DNA of 64,000 nucleotides from Septoria linicola (Eukaryota > Ascomycota > Dothideomycetes > Mycosphaerellales > Mycosphaerellaceae): positions 2,542,001-2,606,000 of the forward strand of contig CP099418.1 of assembly GCA_024114885.1 (NCBI GenBank). The letters run 5' to 3'. Positions 52,119-62,548 of this stretch are shown piece by piece. A model generated the notes under the pieces. It saw nothing but the letters and a program-made list of their open reading frames with translations, did no database searches and was not told the DNA's origin. The translations under genes were made by a program, and so were the position numbers. Positions within the stretch are counted from its first letter, which is position 1. Every line of letters starts with the position of its first letter.

Positions 52119-54180
52119 GCGACGGAGTCCTTTCAGGAAACTGCTTGAAGAGCAGCGCGCAATGTGTTCCATTTCGCATGGCAATGGCGTTCTTCGGAGT
52201 CTTTTCCTTCCACAACTTCCGGTCCATGTTGGTCTGGTGCCATTGGCATCTTCCTTTCGCAGCCATATATTGCATGGATATTTTCTAATTCGTGTAGCAA
52301 ATACCCCGGTTTGACGAGCGGCTTGATTGTGCTTTGCGTCGCGAATATTGTTTTAGCGCATCGAAAGGGCACCGCAATTATGTAGACGAGAGACTGCCTT
52401 GTTAGAGGCGCATAGAGAGATATGATGGCTGAGTGGGTGGCATGACTGAAAGCATCTATAGCGAGGCGTCTGGGTGTTGAGCGTTTGATGAATATTTAGC
52501 GTTATTGTTAGGACTGAATTAGAAGTGGAGGAACCACGATGAGCCTTCATATTCCCGGTGAAAAACAGATATGGTGAACCGCTGGCGTCCCTATCCAACC
52601 GTAGAACTTCCAAGAATGTGAGGGATAGTTTGAGACGAGATGCAACATGACATAACATGTCTACAGGCACGCAAGGCAATGCGGCCACGCTCCGAGTTTC
52701 CGGTGTGAATACGCAGGATCGATACACTAATTCTAGCGAATAGAAAAGGCATATTGATGTAGGACTGCCGGTTCTCCAGCGTTGCACAGTGAGATGCCAA
52801 CGGCCACCACCAGGCAGTACACAGTAGCAGTCCATGTAGGACATGCAACGTCGCACGCCGTTCATCATACTTGCGTGCCGCGGACCAGGTCACTGTTGTT
52901 GATGACAACGATCTGGAAGAGCTAACTGTGGATCATTACTAAGGTGTGCTGAGAATAGCAGGCTGCGTCAGCTCATTGGCCGTATTGCCCCTTTGCTTGG
53001 TGGTTTCGAAGCAGCGAACGGCGAGGGGCCAATGCACTTTTTGTCAATGGACAAGCTGCGGCTTGAGCGCAGGCGTAGAGGCAAGGATGAAGGTCCGGTC
53101 TTGGGCAGCAGCAGCAGAAAGGCATTTTCTGTGGCAGCCATGTTGATGGTCTTTGCAGACTGCGATGTCGAGGCGATGCATTTTGGCTTGGCGGGCAGGT
53201 CAGGTAGACACTTCCCTGGTCGTCCCACATCTTATACACGCCTGCCTGCCTTAACTTAGTTCTACCTCTCAACGACGGCAGAGCACAAACATCAACTTGC
53301 ACACCACACACGCAGCCACACACCTCGCCGTCCACGTCCACGCCTCGTTGGTCAAAGTTCCCGTGAAGAGTCTCAGCAGACGCGCTATTGTAGTGATCTT
53401 GCTGCCTCCGGTCGTCTGCCAGAGCCCCTCTCTCTCAACAATCCTCAGCGGTGTGAAAACATCGACCGGCTTTTCCATCAGCTCCAGATCATCCACTCCA
53501 CGCCGCCGAAACGCGCCACCGACACGACTCCGCTACCGTCGTCGATCGAGCACGATCCGCCGGACCCATCGAGCAACCAGAAGGGATCTTGTCGCATCCC
53601 ATCGGCTCGTCTGAAGTCGCCCTGCTGCGCGTCCCCCCAAAAACAGCAACCCGCGCGGGACTTCTGGGGTGAAGACACCACCTGCACCGCGCTCACTCGC
53701 AGACAGCACTGAGCACTGGGCACGCCGCACAGAGCAGAGTCGCCGCTGCCTCCTCGAGCCTTGCGCTCATCGCTTCACTTTCGGTACGTGCCCTCTTCTT
53801 CTCTGTCTGTTCTTGCTGCTGTACAGCATCTATCTGCTGCGGCGGCGGCGTCAATGACCAACACCAACGATGACGGAAGCAAGTCTGGCGCTGGCCCCGC
53901 TAGCCGAGAGCGGAACGGCCTAATCGCTGCTGCTCGCGTTGCTGGCATCACCGTCGCTGACAGTCACGTGCAATGAGGCATTCCTAAGCAGCTGCGCACA
54001 TTCTTGCATACTGCCGCCGCCAGCGCAGAGATGGGAGCAGCGACATAACTTGCGCACCAGCTAATTTCGGGCAGTTTCCTTCCTGCATTTGCGCGTTTCT
54101 GCCGAGCTTCCTGCACGACTGGCTGAGCGCAAACTCCGCCCCCATCCATCCTCCCTCACCCTCACCGCCAACCGCCAACC
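52119..54180. other. Gene-free stretch and PP1 leader
   Basis: A 2,062-bp gap. The first part holds the LRR 3' flank. From about 53260 the sequence is C/T-rich on the plus strand with many CACA, CCAC and CGC runs up to the PP1 ATG, which suggests a long 5' UTR. No coding family recognised. Confidence 0.45.
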
Positions 54181-55321
54181 ATGGCGGACCAGAACGATGT
54201 GGACTTGGATTCCATCATCGACAGATTGCTCGAGGTTCGAGGTAGCCGTCCGGGCAAGCAGGTACAGCTGCTGGAAACTGAAATCAGATATTTGTGCACC
54301 AAGGCTCGCGAGATCTTCATCTCTCAGCCGATACTGCTCGAACTCGAGGCGCCGATAAAAGTGAGTACTGTCCAATGCATGGGAGCATGGGAGAACCCCA
54401 GAACGCTGATACTGTGACAGATCTGCGGCGACATTCACGGACAATACTACGATCTTCTGCGCCTCTTCGAGTACGGCGGCTTCCCACCAGAGGCCAACTA
54501 CCTCTTCCTTGGCGACTACGTTGACCGAGGCAAGCAATCGCTGGAGACTATCTGCTTGCTGCTCGCCTACAAGATTAAGTACCCGGAAAACTTTTTCATT
54601 CTGCGAGGTGAGTGTAAAGTCTGACCAGAAAGAAGAAGCGGAACACGACATGCGTCAAGGCAACAAATGGATAGACGTGTGGAGCATGGGCTAATTGTTC
54701 GAAGGCAACCACGAGTGCGCGTCCATCAACCGCATCTACGGATTCTACGATGAGTGCAAGAGACGCTACAACATCAAGCTTTGGAAGACCTTCACCGATT
54801 GCTTCAACTGCTTGCCGATCGCTGCAATTATCGACGAGAAGATCTTCACCATGCACGGCGGTCTAAGCCCAGACCTCAACTCAATGGAGCAGATTCGTCG
54901 GGTCATGCGTCCAACAGATGTATGTGCAAGGATCAGGGATCGTGAACACGGTGAAAGCTGACTTTTTCAACAGATCCCAGATTGTGGTCTGCTCTGCGAC
55001 TTGCTGTGGTCTGATCCCGACAAGGACATTACTGGTTGGTCGGAGAACGACCGTGGTGTCTCCTTTACCTTTGGGCCCGACGTTGTTTCTCGTTTCCTAC
55101 AAAAACACGACATGGATCTCATCTGTCGTGCTCATCAAGTCGTCGAGGACGGGTACGAGTTCTTCTCGAAACGCCAGCTGGTGACACTCTTCTCTGCACC
55201 CAATTACTGTGGCGAGTTCGACAACGCTGGAGCCATGATGAGTGTTGACGAATCACTGCTATGCAGCTTCCAGATTTTGAAGCCTGCTGAGAAGAAACAG
55301 AACAGATTTGGCAGGCGATAA
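54181..55321 (+). CDS. glc7: Protein phosphatase PP1 catalytic subunit
   Basis: Serine/threonine phosphatase of mitosis, glycogen metabolism and polarity (Glc7/BimG/Dis2). Exons are 54181..54360, 54421..54607, 54705..54919 and 54974..55321 (309 aa); introns are 60, 97 and 54 bp. The metal-binding and catalytic motifs are all present: GDIHGQ (63-68), GDYVDRG (91-97), RGNHE (about 121-125, split by intron 2) and HGGLS. ICRAHQVVEDGYEFF and LFSAPNYCGEFDNAG flank the toxin-binding loop of the family. The C-terminus PAEKKQNRFGRR is short, lacking the extended tail of the longest PP1s. This is the most conserved protein in the window and a useful check on exon calling. Confidence 0.97.
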
Positions 55322-56241
55322 ACCAGGGGTCGATCAATTGCTTCTGACCCAAAACATCGGTGTGCCGAGCTCACTGATTGTGTCGAGCGCAAATAGCCGC
55401 TTGCAGGCACGTGCGGCGACACATGCACAACATCACTGGACGAGGCGGAGACACAGCACAACGAAGGTGCGGAACACGACTCTGCGAGCTTATTATCAAA
55501 GAGATGGCGGTGGTGTACGATTTTGCATGGATTAGGACCGGCCTTGTGACGCTCTCAATACGCCACGTACACTCTTGCGGAGGTCGCGCACTTAGTGGTG
55601 GCGGCATTGGTGGATGCTGCCACTGCGAGCATGACGATTTCTGTCGAATACGCTAGCTGCTACTGAGTTGCTCCATAAGTTCGTCATGCTGCGTTAATGG
55701 TCAAGGCTCACCTTGCCCTTCTTTCCATCAACCGTGGGTAGTTCCAGCGCTCCTGACCCATCCAAGGGTGTCAGTGGCTTCGTGCGTATGTCGCTGTATG
55801 TGACGCTTGGCTTTCCAGCGTGTCAACTGTGGTTCCACGGTTGACATCAGGCTCTGCTGAAGATGTGAGCGGCAAGCAAATGTCCCGTCTGTAATGTGTT
55901 TTGCTTGCAGGCGCCAGCCTTGTGCTACCGTGGGGAGATCGAAGTGCTTCAATGTATGCGTGGTGAGTGTGACTCGGGGTGAGACCATGTGTAGTTCTGT
56001 GGCTGATACTGTTGTTACTTAAGGAAAGCCGGACTCATCACATCATCATAAACAATGTTCAGACATCCATCCGTGATGAGACCCAAGCTCATCGCAAAGT
56101 ACCGCTCCAAGACATAACGCTTGCAAAAGTGGAGGCTGCGGCTGGAGCCTGTTGTGCCTTCAGAATAGTAATGCTCGATCCTTCTCAACATCATCGTCGT
56201 CGTCACCATTCCCCTCGTTTGACTCTCCGTTCAGTGGGGCC
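55322..56241. other. Convergent intergenic region
   Basis: A 920-bp gap between the 3' ends of PP1 and the DUF4451-type gene. Short frames on both strands, none recognisable. Confidence 0.45.
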
Positions 56242-57285
56242 TCAGGCCGGCCGAGAAGGTCGGAGGACAAACCGGCGTGGCGAAGTGCTGGTAGTCCTGC
56301 TTCGAGACCTATCGAGAGCAGGTCTATGCCTCATCTGACACTTGTATGCATGGCGGAAGTACGGAGTGTGGAAGCGTTCCAAGCGTCCAATGTAGACCCA
56401 TTGATTGCAGCAACCACACTGTGCTTCGAAGCCAACTGCGCCTTGAGCGCTGCGGCGACCTAGAGGGGCCCTGAAAGGCTTTCCTGTTGCACAGGATATT
56501 CCGTGCTTGGCAAAATATCAGCATGAGCTCATGAGATGAAGGATGGTTGCATTAAGCTAGTACGATCAATAAGGAAGAGGTGTGCGACATGGACTTACAG
56601 AATAGTGCATGTGGTACCAGTAGGCGGAGTCTTTCAGCCTGTGCCACGAAGAGCACATGCCACACCAACCCGCTCTGTTGACGCCTTCGCCACGGACCCA
56701 GCGTGCAGTATACTCATCGCCAGCAAATCTGGGAGTCTGGCGACGCGGTGTTGGCTCATCAGGGTCGTCGCTCTCAGTTGGATCTGAACGCGACCGGAAA
56801 GAGATGTTGGTCATGATGGTGTCGGAGATTGTGTCCAAGGGGAAGTCTGGAGTGGAAGGGGTGGCTATTTCCATTGTCTGGCTGTCATGGTTGGTCTGCT
56901 GTCCAGACTGCTGCACTTGCTGAGGCATACTTTGCATGCGATCAGCGCCTGGGATCACGGCAGGCGTGATCCGCTCTTGGTGTGCGGCATGTGCCTGGAA
57001 GCTATGTGGGTCAGCGACGAATATTGTCTCGCCCTGTGCTACATATGTCGGATACCAGGTCGGAAGGTAGTGGCTCGTGCTTGGGACCGAAGCATGTCTG
57101 ACGTCGTGGTAGCCTGAATGCGGGAGAGGATAATCGTAAGTGTACTGGCTTGACACATAGCTCTCGGAGTCATGAAGACGAGTGGGCTGCTCCGAGACCT
57201 GCTCGATGGCGTTCTCCCGGTTGCTGAACTCAGGCCAGGCTGGCGAGCCATACCACGCATCCCAAGATCCGTTTGGGAAGCTCAT
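56242..57285 (-). CDS. Fungal regulator with Rua1-type C-terminal zinc domain (DUF4451-like)
   Basis: Putative nuclear transcription regulator. Minus-strand exons are 56599..57285 and 56242..56505 (316 aa); the 93-bp intron has GTAAGT and CCAAG borders. The N-terminus is Gln/Ser/Pro/Tyr-rich and disordered, as in activation domains. The C-terminal domain starts EYTARWVRGEGVNRAGWCGMC and continues through AYWYHMHYS, joins to HGISCATGKPFRAPLG, then the second metal pair CGCCNQW and ends FRHAYKC, a set of Cys and His typical of the Rua1/DUF4451 C-terminal domain. The second exon lies entirely outside any ATG-started long frame and was found from the splice and the domain. The start at 57285 is the first ATG; upstream exons are possible. 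Targets are unknown. Confidence 0.75.
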
Positions 57286-58754
57286 GTTACACACGCTGTA
57301 GGAGGTTTCTTGTATTCAGAGTTCGCAGATTTCAAGAGTAGAAATGTAATCTATCACTTCTTGGACGATTCAGAGTGCGAACAGCGGAGCTAATGACCAT
57401 TAAAGATGCTGTCTTGCGTGAGCTGAAGTGTACCTGTATGCATGTCCTTGAATTCCTTGTAACCATCCTGCCGCTGCAGCAGGCTGAATGTAGCACACCA
57501 GATTCGATAAGAGTCGTGCTTCTTCACGCTCAGATGGTGTACAGCGCGGCTGCAATTGCCATGACCATAGACCTACCTCGCCAGCGCAACACGCTCTTGT
57601 GATACAGCATTCCAGAGATAGCGGCCTGGATCGACCATGCGCGCATCGCGAGTATTGAGCAGACGCAAGGCATGGAGTCCACGGCTCTCGACGGCGTAGC
57701 TCCTGATCGGAGTGGTATAGTGGCTATCTGCTCGAGTGGCCACATGTCTCTGGGTGGGCTATCGACACCCTCCAGGTTGTATTCCAGACTGCCCTTCACA
57801 CAACCAGCCTCTGATGCAGCTTACGTGCCTAAGGTCCGTTCCAGAGAGGACGCAGGAACACTCATGGCCATCTGAAGACGATCGACCTTGACGATTCGTC
57901 TCCAAGTCTCTGCGTTAAAGCAAGCAGTTTTCGGCCCCGGATTCAGTGGTTTTGCTTCGGTATGCCGACATCACATGTGCATTCCAATGCTGCTGTGCTC
58001 GAGCACTTTTCCAGGCTTCTGATTACGAGAGTGGATGCTCTTCGCAGTCCCTTACAGCAGACGACACAGTCATGACCAGAATTGGCGGGTCGTCCTTGTT
58101 TTGATGTCGTTGCCATAGGGAGATGGGGAACGCGACGTTCTGCCCGGGCATCAGAGATCCGCTAGGTGCGAAAAAGGCAATATGCACAGTGATCTTGGTG
58201 GGCTTGGCAGATCACCTCTTGCTCTCGGATCGACGTCGACAATACTAGCAATATTGTACGTGTGAAGATCTTGCTAGAGGGCTCATATTTGTTTAGCAGA
58301 CTGAAAGCACGGCTCACATTCGACAAGGTGAACGAATCATTCATGAGTCTGGCACGTGTGCCTCGGATGTGTCCGTTGTGGATCATGGCGTGTTGGGCGG
58401 CGCCCTGTCTCTCACACCCTTGGCCATAGATTGACTTGCTTAGTACTCATCATGGCTTTGCGTCTCTTCGCCTTCCACGAGTCCTGCCATTGGCGTAGAA
58501 GGCGGCTACACAGGACGATGAAGCTGCAATAGCAGGCGGTGAGCACGGCAGCACGCTGCTATCTGGCCTCTCATACTCCCAAAACTAGGTGAGTAAAGCT
58601 ATGGCCCCAGGGCCACTCTGACTATTCCAATCGTTCATCGCACGCACTTTGTGTAACCGTGTGGACAGCCAGTCACAGTCATGACGTGCTCGTTTGCATG
58701 AACCAGTGCTGACTCTACACGTGATAGCTCAGAACAACCTGGGCTATCGTCCTG
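57286..58754. other. Divergent intergenic region
   Basis: A 1,469-bp gap between the DUF4451-type gene and the SET gene. It may include distal promoter or an undetected first exon of the former. No other gene seen. Confidence 0.45.
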
Positions 58755-60747
58755 ATGGCTGTTCCAGCCATGACTGAGTCCGATGTTGACTCGCTGGCCC
58801 GTGATATTGGAGCACGCATTAACCAAGAACTACCTGGCATTCTCAAACGATTACTTGCTGAGCAAGACTTGAGCAGCGGCCCACTCCAATTCGAATGCAG
58901 TCTCTTGAGCGGTCTATCAAATCGACAACATGCGGTACGACTAGCTTCGGTCGATATTACAGATGCAGCTACACCAATTGGCACTCCGGGATTCCAAAGT
59001 CCTGTCGCTGGTGCTGAAAACGACCTAGATGGGTCTGCAGATACAGATATTGCCACGCAGCGGAAGTTCAGGCCCAGAGCTGTGCCCTTGCCGGTATCAG
59101 ACGATGAAAGGGCCGCCAAGCGCCGTGCGGTTGATAGTCTCCACACGAGCAGAGCTGAACCTGGCACGCATGTTCAAGAAGACGTGGTCAGGCGCCTTGA
59201 AAGTGACATTGGTGTCATCCCTCAGCGCAAGAAACGTCTGCCTGACAATCCAAACCTGCAACCCTCGAGCTTGGATAAGTTCATCGGAGGGGTGAGTAGA
59301 ATCACACATTTGTCGTGCAGAGTTCACTCCGGGCAACTTGGAGACAACTCTCTCTAGACACAGACTGACTGTAACGTTCAGGTTTGGGAGTCCTTGTTCT
59401 CGGGCGCGAAGCTCAATTCCACAGAGATCATTGAGCAATGGCAATCCATTGAACCTGGACAATCTCGCTTGCTCCTTGATAGTGATGACACTGAATTGGC
59501 GACTCGCGATGATTCGATAGTTCAAAGCATGTTTGGGCGCATGAACGTGCTTGCACGCAAGATCAGCCAGACCAGCAGAACCTGTCGCTCATTAGAAGTC
59601 ATTGTGCAAGCTCATTGGATCCAGGCCTTTGACGATCGAGTGGCCGAGCTGAGCAATAGCCTGGCTAAGGAGAAGGCAAAAAAGGCTGCCATTTCAGAGG
59701 CTTGTGTCGATTTCAGCTGGACAGAGAAGGAGCTGCGAAACAAGATGGCTATCTGGCGCGGCTACAACGACATCAAGAATGCCGGCGGCTGGTCAGCCCT
59801 GGTATTTGCGGGTCCTGGGTAAGTCCAACTGACCTGATCCATACTGAAACATCATGACTATCACATGGCTTGTGATCTAACACATTCGTAGCCTCTACCG
59901 CTTTTGCAAGTACCGAGTCTCCTTTACGGAAGAAACGTTTCAGATTCTGCGCTCGTTACGACACCGTTTTGAAGTTGCAGCGGACTGTCTACACCCGCGT
60001 TGGCGCAACCTCCTAGCGATAGTCGGCGCTTCGACGGAGCGCACTTACGATGGACATCCTCACGACTGGGTGGTGAACGGCCCTAACGACGAAGCGATTC
60101 CTCTGCCAGTGACGTACCACAAGTGGGACAAAAACTTCTCTTATACTCACCTCGAGGAATCACTCATCGATGAAGAGGCCTGGGGCTTCTTCGATCCACG
60201 AACAGTCATGCCTCTGACCGATCCAGCAGCTTTCCAGTGCCAGATATGCGATGAAAAGCAGTCAGATGATCCACGGCAGAATAACTGCATATGCTTCGCA
60301 AACTTCTACGGCAGTACAAAGGCGGGATCCGTGCCAGTACAGGTATATCGCACACCCAACGGCAAGAATAATGGACTTCTTGCATGCTGCGCTTTTGAGG
60401 ATGGTGCGGCAATCGGCGAGTTTGTCGGCCAGATCACGTCGGGGGTCAGCCAAAAGGATGTCATGATAGGTCAAACTGATCGTGCCACATATCAAATCTG
60501 GCAAGGACAGCAGGGAAACTACACACGATTTGTAAATCATTCGTGCTCCCCAAACAGCCAATTTGAACGCTTCGTCTGGCTCGGGTCGCAGAGAATCGTG
60601 CTCGTCAGCAAGGGAATTGAGGCTGGAGCGGAGATTACGGTGGACTACTCGGACACCTATTGGCGAGATCTGAATAAGAAATGCTTGTGTGAAAGCACGA
60701 AATGCCGATATAAAACGCGTCCTGCAAAGCTGTTGGACGTCACTTGA
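58755..60747 (+). CDS. SET-domain methyltransferase, divergent SUV39-like
   Basis: Putative S-adenosylmethionine-dependent protein lysine methyltransferase. Exons are 58755..59291, 59382..59818 and 59892..60747 (609 aa); introns are 90 and 73 bp. The first 150 residues are variable and Ser/Arg-rich. A helical region spans about 190-320. A degenerate pre-SET-like patch (CQICDEKQSDDPRQNNCICF) comes before the SET start PVQVYRTPNGKNNGLLACCAF. The catalytic-site motif NHSCSPN is at 540-546, followed by ITVDYSDTYW and a post-SET CLCESTKC near 590. The pre-SET lacks the full nine-cysteine cluster of DIM-5/SUV39, so histone H3K9 activity should not be assumed. Two ATGs (58755, 58770) are close together. 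Confidence 0.86.
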
Positions 60748-60842
60748 CGAGATTATGCCGCAATGGCATCACTGTAGCACATGCGTCCGTTCCGTGTAGA
60801 TACTGGCTAGTGTAGCTGTAAAGGTCTATCAAACAAACATGA

Positions 60843-62548
60843 TCATGCAACCTGTCCAGAGGCCCTTGGCCTGAACACGGTGTCAAATTTCTGTGTGACA
60901 AACCATGCATTTTTAGTCTCCCACTCGCTGTCTGATACAAGCTCAATGCTGAATTGGCGTAGCATCGTAGGCACGAGCTTGTAGATCTCGAGGAGGGAGA
61001 TGTTCTTGCCTATGCATGTTCTTGCTCCTGCGCCGAACTGAAACATTGTCGCTTTCATTTCTCGAAGTTGACCCGGTGGTGCTTCAAGCCATCTCTCGGG
61101 CCTGAATGTGTCTACATCCTGACCGAAGACCTCGGATCTTCTATGCAGGACCCAGGCGTTGCATCCCACGATAGTGCCACCCGGAATATGCTCGCCGAGG
61201 ATCTCCATTCCCTGAGGTGGAACGACACGTTCGAGGATGAGACCCGGTGCTGGGTGCATGCGGAAGGACTCATCAATAACTGCGGCAAGGTACGGTAGCT
61301 TCTGTGCCTCTGACCAGCTTACTTTGCCATTCGCGCGTTCGGCGATCGTGCCATTGCGTGCACTCTCGTCGAGCTCTTCCATGAGCTTTTTGTATACCCT
61401 TGGGTTCTTCATGACGTGGTAAAACACACTACTAAGGCTGATTGCAGTAGTTTCGGATCCCGCGAAGATCATACTCGTACATGATGAGAGCACTTGCCGA
61501 TCAGTCATGAATTGCGGATGGTCATATTGAGCTTGCGTGAACTTCATGAGAAGATCAACAGCTTTGCCTGACCTCTCGTCCAGCGATCCATCTTGTCTGA
61601 TCTTGTCCATCTCCGACGCGCGATCTGCGGACTGCTCGAGGGCAAATCTTGTGACGGCGAAGACCTTCTTGTCAATGCCCCACTTCTGCAGTTTCAGCCG
61701 GATGGGGTTCTTCTGGTAGAGCAAATCTAGGAATGGCATCTGGCCGACCGGGGCTGCATACTCCAGAAATGCGCCCACGAATGCGACGATGCCGCTCACG
61801 TCTTCGTCTCGCTCGACAAATCCCAGACGCTGCAAATTGAAGAATCAGGTCAGCCACTCTATCGCAACCACGCGTGTCGACCGACACCGTTCTCTTACCT
61901 TGCTCCAAGTCAATTCCCCGATCACGTCGAACGCAAAGTATTGAAGCCACTTTGAGAACTTGCAGCTCGCTCCAGTACTAGCATATCTTCTGTGAGTCTG
62001 CTCTATAAAGGCATCCATGGTGCTATCGACGAGCGGCTCATAGCCGACCAGAGAAGACATCGAGAACGCATTGTTAACACAACGTCGATATTTGGCATGG
62101 AAACTCTCATCCTTCGTCGAAAAAAGGGACTGGAGACGTTCCCCATGCGCTACAGCTTGCTGGACAGGGTCTGTTTGTTCAAAGCGTCTTAATAGGATGT
62201 AATCTTGTTTCGTATGTCAACTGTCCACTTACAGAAATCTGATTTTGTCAATCCCTTGTTGAGACCGTAAATGATCTTGATCGCACGAGGGTCGGCGAAC
62301 GAGAGCACATTGGGCCCAAGTCTTACAATGTCACCGTGCTTGCGATGCAGCTCAATATGTGTCCTTTCCGCCTTTCCATTACGGACGTCGAAATACCTCC
62401 ACCAGTCTGTGTATGCTGCAATCCGCGGTCCAGGATATTTGTGCAAGCCATTTCGGAATTTATTTCTTAGAAGATGAACGGCCACGATCGCGAAGAGAAC
62501 TACTGGCCATTGAGTGAGCAGTAACCGGAGTACTCCATCGGCAAGCAT
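60843..62548 (-). CDS. Cytochrome P450, pisatin-demethylase-like
   Basis: ER-anchored haem-thiolate monooxygenase. Minus-strand exons are 62233..62548, 61899..62170 and 60843..61829 (524 aa); introns are 62 and 69 bp. An anchor helix lies at about 8-28, then HKYPGPRIAAYTDWWRY. The first join gives SDFYPVQQAVAHG, placing the acceptor at 62171; two earlier AG choices break the frame. Further motifs are KYRRCVNNAFSMSSLV, the I-helix FAGSETTAIS, ESFR (ExxR), FRPERW and the haem loop FQFGAGARTCIG with C468. The style matches the fungal CYP57/pisatin demethylase-like group. TATAAGAG lies about 54-61 bp upstream of the ATG. The open frame extends upstream only to a TTG. The substrate is unknown. Confidence 0.93.

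Noticed and set aside
57286..57294. Earlier start for the Rua1-type gene
   Set aside because: The frame begins with GTG, not ATG. The first ATG is at 57285.
62171..62232. Earlier acceptors for intron 1 of the pisatin-demethylase-like P450
   Set aside because: AG at the earlier positions breaks the frame; only the ACAG at 62171 gives SDFYPVQQAV.
41243..62548. Secondary-metabolite cluster suggested by two P450s, dehydrogenases and a SET protein
   Set aside because: No polyketide synthase, NRPS, terpene cyclase, prenyltransferase or transporter lies between them, and conserved housekeeping genes separate them.
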